Shown: positions 57,930 through 64,000 of the stretch, piece by piece
Layout of the letters: each line of letters begins with the position of its first letter
Numbering within the stretch: the stretch's first letter is position 1
NCBI GenBank assembly: GCA_047635695.1
Contig: JBLILN010000006.1
Span: 26,763-90,762, forward strand
DNA length: 64,000 bases
Source of the DNA: UBA2136 sp047635695
Lineage (GTDB): Bacteria > Pseudomonadota > Alphaproteobacteria > UBA2136
Direction: 5' to 3'
The notes under the pieces: generated by a model
Told to the model about the DNA's origin: nothing
Databases searched by the model: none
Seen by the model: the letters and a program-made list of their open reading frames with translations, nothing else
Made by a program: the position numbers and the translations under genes

Positions 57930-58875
57930 TTACTCTTGCCTCTGCAATACGTTTCATAATAGCTGTGGCTTTATGGGCTTCGTTTACTAAAATATCGAGA
58001 CTGGGGATATCCATATCCCATTCAATCAATGTCGCAACAGCTCCAGTTTTTTGAATGAGGTGTTTGTACATCGCCCATACATCATCACAGACAATATCGC
58101 TATGGGTGTCGATACGAATGGTGCGGCCGCTATGTGCGTCTGTCATTGTGCCATCGGCATTTAAAACTTGTGCGGCAGCTCTGGGGTCAGAGCTTTTATA
58201 ATCTTCGCCATTATAATTTTTAATGGTGTGGCCTGCGAGATGAATTTCCTTCAAGGCATCTAAGGGCATATTATTCATATGTGCAAAAGCGTCTGTGCCC
58301 ATATTTTGCGTGCTGACGAAAACATTATTCACGTCGAGCAACATACCGCAACCTGTGCGCGTTGTAAGCTCTGTCATAAAGTCCCATTCTGCAATCGCAT
58401 TGTCCTTATATAATAAATAGGCGGAAGGGTTTTCAATCAATATTTGGCGGCCCAAGGTATCTTGCACAACATTAACATTATGGCAAAAAGTATGCAGTGC
58501 TTCTTCTGTATAAGGGACAGGAAGCAAGTCGTTTGCATATTGGTTGTCGATACTACTCCACGACAAATGTTCACTGATAAGAGCAGGCTTAAATTGATCG
58601 ATCAATTGCTTGGTGCGTTTAAGATGTTCTTTATCGGGTTCTGTCGCCGAACCAAGAGACATGGAAACACCATGAAAGCTCATGGCATATTGTTCAGCCG
58701 CTTCACGTAGGGCACGCACAGTTTTACCACCCTTAGGAAAATAGTTTTCAATATGAATTTCTAAAAAACCAAGGTCAGGTTTTGTTTGTAAAATATCGTT
58801 ATAATGTGGCGTACGCAAACCAATACCTGCATTTTTTGCATTTATTTGATGGGCGTTATCTGTCCATTTTTGCAT
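57919..58875 (-). CDS. bufB: BufB-like multinuclear iron oxidase (DUF692/MNIO)
   Basis: A 318-residue TIM-barrel enzyme that modifies Cys residues of bufferin precursors, forming heterocycles in characterised members. Predicted metal ligands are present: His68 (MSFHGVSMSLGS), Glu102/His103 (SEHLSWSS), Glu148/Asn149 (LIENPSAY), Asp181/Asn183 (LLDVNNVFVS), His212 and His216 (EIHLAGHT), then IDTHSDIVCDDVW and LIEWDMDIP. The N-terminal GIGLRTPHY is the family start. It is separated from bufA by an 86-bp gap that contains a terminator. Confidence 0.93.
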   Translation of the reverse strand: MQKWTDNAHQINAKNAGIGLRTPHYNDILQTKPDLGFLEIHIENYFPKGGKTVRALREAAEQYAMSFHGVSMSLGSATEPDKEHLKRTKQLIDQFKPALISEHLSWSSIDNQYANDLLPVPYTEEALHTFCHNVNVVQDTLGRQILIENPSAYLLYKDNAIAEWDFMTELTTRTGCGMLLDVNNVFVSTQNMGTDAFAHMNNMPLDALKEIHLAGHTIKNYNGEDYKSSDPRAAAQVLNADGTMTDAHSGRTIRIDTHSDIVCDDVWAMYKHLIQKTGAVATLIEWDMDIPSLDILVNEAHKATAIMKRIAEARVNVA

Positions 58876-58902
58876 TTTATTTTACAACCTTTAAATTTTT
58901 AT

Positions 58903-58942
58903 AAAAAAAGCGCACACCTTTATAAATAAGACATACGCTTTT
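58903..58942 (-). terminator. intra-operon terminator between bufA and bufB
   Basis: Minus-strand AAAGCGTATGTC pairs with GGTGTGCGCTTT (12 positions, four G-T pairs) around an 11-nt loop and is followed by TTTT. It would let most transcripts end after bufA, giving more precursor than enzyme. Confidence 0.7.
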
Positions 58943-58961
58943 ATAAAATGAAAGCCTACTA

Positions 58962-59222
58962 TTATTTAGCAGCTTCTAGGCTACCACCTGTAAGTTTAGC
59001 ACATAGGCCTTTTGGTACGTAAACCCATTCACCCTTGTCAGAGTCCATTGTTGCTTGTCCTGCACAGCTGTGATGTACACTACCGCAGTCGTTTGCGCCC
59101 GCTTTAACAACGCCGTAACATTTTTCGTGGTCACCTTTAGCCGCTTGAGCGTCTGTTGTTGCGCCAACCGTAGCAAGAGCACCAGTTAAAGCGATAAGAG
59201 CCAATTTTGTTGATTTATTCAT
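58962..59222 (-). CDS. bufA: bufferin precursor (DUF2282)
   Basis: An 86-residue exported protein. The signal peptide ends at TDAQA-AKG (about 28). The mature part has four Cys at 35, 46, 53 and 74 in the DUF2282 pattern KCYGVVKAGANDCGSVHHSC and WVYVPKGLC. Characterised family-1 bufferins are modified by the DUF692 enzyme and bind copper in the periplasm. The gene leads the operon behind an ECF-type promoter, with an AAAGGAA ribosome site. Confidence 0.93.
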   Translation of the reverse strand: MNKSTKLALIALTGALATVGATTDAQAAKGDHEKCYGVVKAGANDCGSVHHSCAGQATMDSDKGEWVYVPKGLCAKLTGGSLEAAK

Positions 59223-59293
59223 GGTATTTATTCCTTTAAAAAATTTTAATTTTTTGTCGCCAAGGGGTTCTTGGACGTCCTATACAAGCTTCA

Positions 59294-59320
59294 TTCGTAC
59301 AGGTTTTACTTTTCGTTACA
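59294..59320 (-). promoter_or_regulatory. candidate ECF-sigma promoter for the bufferin operon
   Basis: Minus-strand TGTAACG, 16-bp spacer, CGAA, about 72 bp ahead of bufA. AAC in the -35 and CGAA in the -10 are typical of ECF sigma factors. Caulobacter bufferin operons are under the ECF factor SigF, whose sites look similar. No sigma/anti-sigma gene lies in this window. Confidence 0.55.
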
Positions 59321-59391
59321 TATTGAAACACATTTTTATAAAAAAGTAGTTATTTAAATTATCACCTACATATAAACACCTGTTAAACAAA

Positions 59392-59424
59392 GAAAAACGC
59401 CAGATAAATATCTGGCGTTTGTTT
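59392..59424 (-). terminator. terminator of the gene at 59444-60694
   Basis: AAACGCCAGATA TT TATCTGGCGTTT followed by TTC on the minus strand, a 12-bp perfect stem. Confidence 0.85.
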
Positions 59425-59443
59425 GTCTGTTGTCATACTTCTA

Positions 59444-60694
59444 TTATAAAGAATGCGACATATGTGGCTCTTCTTCACGTTCTTTTTCTTGTTCGAGCGC
59501 AGCACGTTTTGCTTCAACTTCTCGCCCTGCCGTTGCAAGGTCGTCGCCATTTTTCATGTCCATAGCATCAAGGCCAAGATCTGCCCTGTTTTCTGACATT
59601 TCGCCGGCTATTTCAGCACCACGTTCCTCTAACAATGCTGCCTGCACAGCTTCAAGTTCTTCTTTGCGTACCAATGTTTCATCGTCAAGCCCTGATAATT
59701 CCTGCGCTTGAAGTTCGACTGTTTCTGAACTTATACTACCGCGTGAAACGTCTACCTTCATGGCTCTACGTAGGTCATTATCCGCACCTGTAAGGGTTTG
59801 GTCGCCTGCCATATCTTTTTCATTATCTAAAATTTCGTAATAACTGTCGTCCCTTGCTTTACCTTGTATAAGCTGATCAACGCCTTCTTTGGTAATACTT
59901 GATTCTTGTTCTGTATTTTCAACAGACTGATAAAAGTCAGCGCCTGCCTTGTCATGAGCAATGTCAGTAATATCAGCAAGTGTGTCGGCTTTTTGCATTT
60001 CATGGTAATTACGGATAGCTTTTTCTGGGTTATCGAATAAATAAGCGATATTGTCTTCCATGCTGCCACCAACGCTTTGAGAAGCAGTTTCTTGTACAAC
60101 TTGCTCATGTTCTGTTTCCATGGCGTTAATGTCGTCGAGTTCATTTTGCAGTGACATAAATTCACCCGCTGGTGATAAGTCTTCTATTAACATTTCTTCA
60201 TGGTGAAGGTCAGCTTCTATCTGATTCATTTCACCGATTTCTGTGAAGAGCTTTTGTTGCGCATCCAGATGCTCATATTCAAGCGCAAGGCTGTCAATGG
60301 TATCCAGCTCTGTCTTTGTCGGGTTCATGTTGGCGGCTTGTTCGAGTTTTTCTTTTGGTAAGCCTTCAATAATTTTGGCACGGTACTGACCTTCATCCAC
60401 GTCCATGGCATATGTTTTAAATTCTTCAAATGAGAGGTCTTCTTGATCAAGAGCAAAGGCTTTACAAATATTGGCGTAAGCTTGTTGTTGTTCTTTTTCA
60501 CTGACGGGTAGTTTGCTATTTTCGACTTTTGACCTTAAGAGAACACTTTGCTTAACCGTGATATGATTTTGATAGCGCTCTTCAAGCGCGTCTTTATGGT
60601 CTGCTGTGGGTGACTGCACAAATTGTGCGTCATTTGCCGCCTCAACAAAATGCTCTTCATGAGAACTTTCTGCTAAATTACCCTTTTTTTCCAT
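59444..60694 (-). CDS. large acidic coiled-coil protein next to the coupling protein gene
   Basis: A 416-residue, very acidic, Gln/Glu-rich protein with no membrane segment and long helical stretches (LEQAANMNPTKTELDTIDSL; TLVRKEELEAVQAALLEERG). No known domain is evident. The C-terminus, LEQEKEREEEPHMSHSL, is Glu-rich before a short end, reminiscent of type IV secretion E-block signals, though this is weak. Sitting just after the VirD4-like gene, it may be a secreted substrate, a relaxase accessory or simply a neighbour. Confidence 0.6.
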   Translation of the reverse strand: MEKKGNLAESSHEEHFVEAANDAQFVQSPTADHKDALEERYQNHITVKQSVLLRSKVENSKLPVSEKEQQQAYANICKAFALDQEDLSFEEFKTYAMDVDEGQYRAKIIEGLPKEKLEQAANMNPTKTELDTIDSLALEYEHLDAQQKLFTEIGEMNQIEADLHHEEMLIEDLSPAGEFMSLQNELDDINAMETEHEQVVQETASQSVGGSMEDNIAYLFDNPEKAIRNYHEMQKADTLADITDIAHDKAGADFYQSVENTEQESSITKEGVDQLIQGKARDDSYYEILDNEKDMAGDQTLTGADNDLRRAMKVDVSRGSISSETVELQAQELSGLDDETLVRKEELEAVQAALLEERGAEIAGEMSENRADLGLDAMDMKNGDDLATAGREVEAKRAALEQEKEREEEPHMSHSL

Positions 60695-60805
60695 ATATGG
60701 CGTACCCTGTATAATTTATCCCTCTAAATATATATGTGGATATGCACAAGTATTTTCAAGTACTTAACTGACAAAAAAGTGTTGAATAGTTTTTATAGAG
60801 TTCAC

Positions 60806-61366
60806 TTAATGATAATCGTCATGATGAACATCACAACCTATAATTTCAGCTAAAGCTGTCGCTTGAGCAATAATGATATCTATATCGCCACCAGTAGCTA
60901 AATTCTCACGTTCACCGTTTTTTAAAGACACATTCAATTCGCTAGTCTTAATAAAGTAACCATTACCGCCTGTTTTAACTTTGTTAATGATTTCTATATG
61001 CTCGATATCATCAAAGTCTACCGTAAGGTGTAGACCTTTATTTCGCTTTGTCAGCAGACGTAACGTAGTTTCCAACGTTACTATTCCAGCCCCCTTTCCC
61101 TTCTTTCTAAAGAGTGCGAAAATCCAAGCAAGCGCTAGCAACAAGGCACCATCAAAGATGTCTTCATTGTATAAGCTATATGCACCACCAAAACCACAAA
61201 CCAGTGTTAAAAGATAAAATCCCATATCAACCTTTTTATTAGAAATGGCTGGTATTAAACCGGCTGATCCTTCCGATAGCGCTAAAACATGACTATGAGA
61301 GCCATCGCCACCATTAACTAACGTATCAAGCCTCTTCGATTTTATAAAAACGACATTTTTCTTCAT
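60806..61366 (-). CDS. two-helix membrane protein with bPH-like C-terminal domain
   Basis: A 186-residue protein. Two hydrophobic segments (about 50-68 and 72-86) are followed by a beta-rich soluble part (LHLTVDFDDIEHIEIINKVK, FIKTSELNVSLKNGE) and a last helix IDIIIAQATALAEIIG. This resembles the bacterial PH-like membrane proteins in layout, but I cannot confirm it. It lies between the coupling protein gene and the acidic protein gene. Confidence 0.55.
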   Translation of the reverse strand: MKKNVVFIKSKRLDTLVNGGDGSHSHVLALSEGSAGLIPAISNKKVDMGFYLLTLVCGFGGAYSLYNEDIFDGALLLALAWIFALFRKKGKGAGIVTLETTLRLLTKRNKGLHLTVDFDDIEHIEIINKVKTGGNGYFIKTSELNVSLKNGERENLATGGDIDIIIAQATALAEIIGCDVHHDDYH

Positions 61367-61445
61367 ACTCTAACCTCATAAAACCACCTAATTATATTAC
61401 TTAGACATACCATCCTCGAACGTGGGTCAATGACGTTAGGCGCCA

Positions 61446-62966
61446 TTACCAACTATCAAATTTACCCTTAAAGGCAGGATCAGAATAATAACGGATTTTC
61501 TCAGCTAAAATAGGTTTTGAGCCTTGAACAAATATGGCCTGTGAATCATTAGGCATACGCATAACTTCGTCGGGTGTCATAAGTGGCCTAGACGTTTCTG
61601 AAACGTTGGTACTGACATTACCACCAAACCATTGGCCTGATTCTTTAGACTTACCTTCACCCGCCACACGCACGGTTGCCGTACCCATCATATCCGATAA
61701 AATCTTGGCAGTATCAAAGTCATTGGTACCAAAGGCCATACGACAACTACAGTTAGCAATGAGCGAGGCCCATTTAGGGTAATCTTCCTTAATTTGGCTT
61801 AAGTCTTGGATAAACATCCAAAGCGAAATACCATAACCGGCCAAATAACCCACACCCGATTCTATATTTTTCATATATCCGAGGGCTGGAAACTCATCAA
61901 TAATGAAAAGTGTTGGGTCTTTTGGTTTTTCATTGGTCCTTGTGAGTGTGGCAATGGTAATACCCATCATTAAACGCACAATTGGTTTGTAAATATCAAG
62001 GTATTCAGGTGGAATGATAACATAGAATGACGTTGGCTCTTTTTTGATATCTTCTAACTTAAAGTCACTGCGTGATGTAATCGCTGTCAGCCTTGGGCTA
62101 TCCCACACTGCTGTTTGCGACTTCGCCGTTGAAAGGACACTGGCCAAAACTTTGGGTTCTGTCGCAGCAATACTATTGGCCATACGCTGTATACTTGTTA
62201 TTTTACTGCGCTGCATGTCTTTAACTGTCAGCTGAAAGTCTTTTTGGTCTTGCATAATAAGATAACGCACTTCACCCATATTTCTAAGAGCGGCAGGGCT
62301 TTCATTCGCCACATACAAAATAAGGGCTGTAATGATGTTTTTAGCTTCGTTTGTCCAAAACTCATCACTACCTTGAGGCACAATGATCATATCAGAAATT
62401 AAAGAGGCATCGTCCAGTTCATCATTGGTGCCGACGCGGATAAAGTCGATAGGGTTATAACAACCACTGCCTTCTAAAAATGGCGCGAAATTAATAACTT
62501 TTGAGAATTTTGCACGGTGACGGCCCGTAACGGCATAGTTTTCACCTTTAATGTCGTTTACAACCACACTACCAGGATGGTCGAGTAAGTTTGGTATCAC
62601 ATGACCCACACCCTTACCACTTCGTGTAGGTGCAAAAGTTATTAAGTGCCCTGGAATACGGAAACGTAGAAATTTATTTTCAAATTTACCAAGCAGAAAA
62701 CCATTTTCACGGATAAGCCCTGCTTCTTTCAGGTCTTTCATTTTAGCAAATTCTGCCGAACCATGGGCTTTACTGGCCTTACCTGTCATCTTCATAATAT
62801 CACCCACCTGCCTTTTATAACCTTCTTTGGGTAATGTTTTATAATAAACAAAACCAAGGCCAATAAAAAGAACCACCGCTGTTTCAATAATCAAATTACT
62901 GGGCGCAATAAAAGGCACAGACGCAGCAATGATAAGTGAAAGTATGAAAAATATTTTTTTACGCAT
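61446..62966 (-). CDS. VirD4/TraG-type type IV coupling protein
   Basis: A 506-residue ATPase that delivers DNA or proteins to a type IV secretion channel. The N-terminus has two membrane segments (about 5-20 and 26-42). Walker A is FAPTRSGKGVGHVIPNLL (112-128) and Walker B LFIIDEFPALGYM (about 350). YLAGYGISLWMFIQDLSQIK and FGTNDFDTAKILSDMMG are typical. Length is short, with no long C-terminal extension. It is the only clear secretion gene here; the rest of the system would lie beyond the window's end. Confidence 0.92.
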   Translation of the reverse strand: MRKKIFFILSLIIAASVPFIAPSNLIIETAVVLFIGLGFVYYKTLPKEGYKRQVGDIMKMTGKASKAHGSAEFAKMKDLKEAGLIRENGFLLGKFENKFLRFRIPGHLITFAPTRSGKGVGHVIPNLLDHPGSVVVNDIKGENYAVTGRHRAKFSKVINFAPFLEGSGCYNPIDFIRVGTNDELDDASLISDMIIVPQGSDEFWTNEAKNIITALILYVANESPAALRNMGEVRYLIMQDQKDFQLTVKDMQRSKITSIQRMANSIAATEPKVLASVLSTAKSQTAVWDSPRLTAITSRSDFKLEDIKKEPTSFYVIIPPEYLDIYKPIVRLMMGITIATLTRTNEKPKDPTLFIIDEFPALGYMKNIESGVGYLAGYGISLWMFIQDLSQIKEDYPKWASLIANCSCRMAFGTNDFDTAKILSDMMGTATVRVAGEGKSKESGQWFGGNVSTNVSETSRPLMTPDEVMRMPNDSQAIFVQGSKPILAEKIRYYSDPAFKGKFDSW

Positions 62967-63084
62967 AGAATTCCTGTAAATTTTTGTTTTATAAATTTAT
63001 CTTATTCTACCATAATATACACGCGCATTTAACACAAACAACAGGTGTATTTAATAAGTGACCATGTTGCAGGTATGTTCACTT

Positions 63085-63300
63085 TTAAAGTTCAGGTTCA
63101 TAGTCTGCACGGTCATCGCGAGATATATTTTTATCTAATGATGGGCCTTGCATCGCCATAACTTGTTCATGCTGTGTACTCAAAATATGATGAACATTTT
63201 TTGCTGTCTGAAGATTTTCATCAGCCTGTTGTTTACTCATATGCAAACCTTGATCGCTATTTTCCATGATTATTTGTGCATTTTTTACAAAATTTTCCAT
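63085..63300 (-). CDS. small helical protein upstream of the coupling protein gene
   Basis: A 71-residue, Gln/Glu/His-rich helical protein with no membrane segment and no known motif. It lies 3 nt after the gene at 63304-63852, so the two are probably one unit leading into the coupling protein gene after a 118-bp gap. Unknown function. Confidence 0.5.
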   Translation of the reverse strand: MENFVKNAQIIMENSDQGLHMSKQQADENLQTAKNVHHILSTQHEQVMAMQGPSLDKNISRDDRADYEPEL

Positions 63301-63303
63301 ATT

Positions 63304-63852
63304 TTACACCCCTTTGAGTATGTGACCAAGCCACGTTGCTATTTTTTTACCTTCGTTGAAGGATTTTTTCATACCTTCATAGTTCAAGTCTACAGCTGCT
63401 CTTTTGGCTTTTATGCGGCCATTTGTCTGAAATACACCAAAGACAGACATACCACGTAATGAGCCAAAAATAGCGGGCCTGTTTCTAATGGTCCAGCCTG
63501 TTTTAATAAGGCCTTGCAAACTTTCCCATTTACTACATTTTTCTTCAGCTTTTGTTGGTTTTTTGTAAATCACAAAAAAACTGTTTCTTAAATTTGTTTG
63601 TATAAGCTGAAGTTTACTGCGTATATTTTTATAATCTTCTTTTAAATAGCAAATTTGACTTTCAACTTTACGTACTTGTTGTGTTTTTCTCCAAACATCA
63701 ACATCACTATCATCGAGTGCCTTGCTGAGATAATGATTCAAAGCTGCCAGATCTTCAGTAGACATGGTGGACAAGAGCGTTTGAAACTCATTTTCCTTAC
63801 CTGTCTTACCTAGAATATCTTTCAATTCTGGTCTTTTTTCTAAAATATCCAT
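63304..63852 (-). CDS. helical protein near the coupling protein gene, unknown
   Basis: A 182-residue protein. The N-terminal acidic part (ILEKRPELKDILG, LLSTMSTEDLAALNHYLSKA) is followed by a basic coiled coil (VESQICYLKEDYKNIRSKLQ) and a C-terminal TWLGHILKGV. The start ATG at 63852 has GAGGG 5 nt upstream; an ATG ten codons earlier is weaker. A conjugation accessory role is inferred only from position. The remaining 63853-64000 has an A/T-rich upstream region with GTATAC near 63974 and no gene. Confidence 0.55.
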   Translation of the reverse strand: MDILEKRPELKDILGKTGKENEFQTLLSTMSTEDLAALNHYLSKALDDSDVDVWRKTQQVRKVESQICYLKEDYKNIRSKLQLIQTNLRNSFFVIYKKPTKAEEKCSKWESLQGLIKTGWTIRNRPAIFGSLRGMSVFGVFQTNGRIKAKRAAVDLNYEGMKKSFNEGKKIATWLGHILKGV

Positions 63853-64000
63853 TTTTCCCTCTTTTGCAGACGTCTTTAACATCCTGTATATTTTTATGCA
63901 GTGGCTTATTAAAAAAAACCGATAAAAATATGCAAAAAAACTGACACTCCCTCCCTGTTAACATAAAAAAACGTTGTATACATAATTGTTTTTATTAAAA

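Noticed and set aside
1..64000. tRNA, rRNA, tmRNA, insertion sequences
   Set aside because: I found no cloverleaf, rRNA segment, tmRNA-like ends, transposase or terminal inverted repeats.

Overview
The window reads as a chromosomal segment of a flagellated, moderately AT-rich alphaproteobacterium that I cannot place to genus. The evidence is the dnaG-rpoD pair, a MutL with the nuclease motif DQHA(X)2E(X)4E, dciA-dsbA facing mutY, sigma54-type promoters in front of flagellar rod operons, an atpI-atpB-atpE-atpF cluster, and the ffh/rpsP/rimM/trmD/rplS set. I saw no rRNA, tRNA, CRISPR array or transposase.

Layout. 0-10 kb: sigma factor, primase, GreA, a dicarboxylate/amino-acid symporter, tRNA modification genes (tsaC, tadA), an amidotransferase, rluB and rsmD. 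10-20 kb: a membrane protein, an amidotransferase, mutL, three small unknown genes, a short-type glucose-6-phosphate isomerase and two c-di-GMP-type proteins, one with a dead GGDEF site. 20-27 kb: flagellar rod and L-ring genes flgF-flgG-flgA-flgH, flhB, flgB-flgC-fliE, separated by a striking multi-hairpin intergenic region. 27-34 kb: an outer-membrane protein, several small accessory genes and the ATP synthase F0 genes, interrupted by a phage-type S49 peptidase. 34-42 kb: dsbA, dciA, mutY, a glycosyltransferase, rnhB, a lytic transglycosylase, a degenerate uracil-DNA-glycosylase-like gene and a LON-domain gene. 42-51 kb: rplS, trmD, rimM, rpsP and ffh in the classical order, with unrelated genes inserted at nearly every junction. 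51-55 kb: aminotransferase, rmuC and small accessory genes. 55-59 kb: a complete bufferin operon (bufA-bufB-bufC-doxX plus a DUF1223 gene) with an ECF-type promoter and an internal terminator. 59-64 kb: a VirD4/TraG coupling protein with unknown neighbours, probably the edge of a conjugative or type IV secretion locus.

The most unusual content lies between the genes. (1) A dispersed family of about 80-nt elements, seven copies here, each with hairpins whose stems differ in sequence but stay paired; most sit just past the 3' end of a minus-strand housekeeping gene. (2) A five-hairpin candidate RNA after flgH with exactly nine Cs in the loops of three hairpins. (3) Seven GAA triplets at an exact 11-nt period after rsmD. 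(4) Small lineage-specific genes, some of them paralogues, inserted into conserved operons, often with the Shine-Dalgarno inside a short ACCT/AGGT hairpin and with their own strong terminators. One paralogue appears to start at ATT and another small gene carries a frameshift. Together these suggest repeated insertion of self-contained expression cassettes into this genome.
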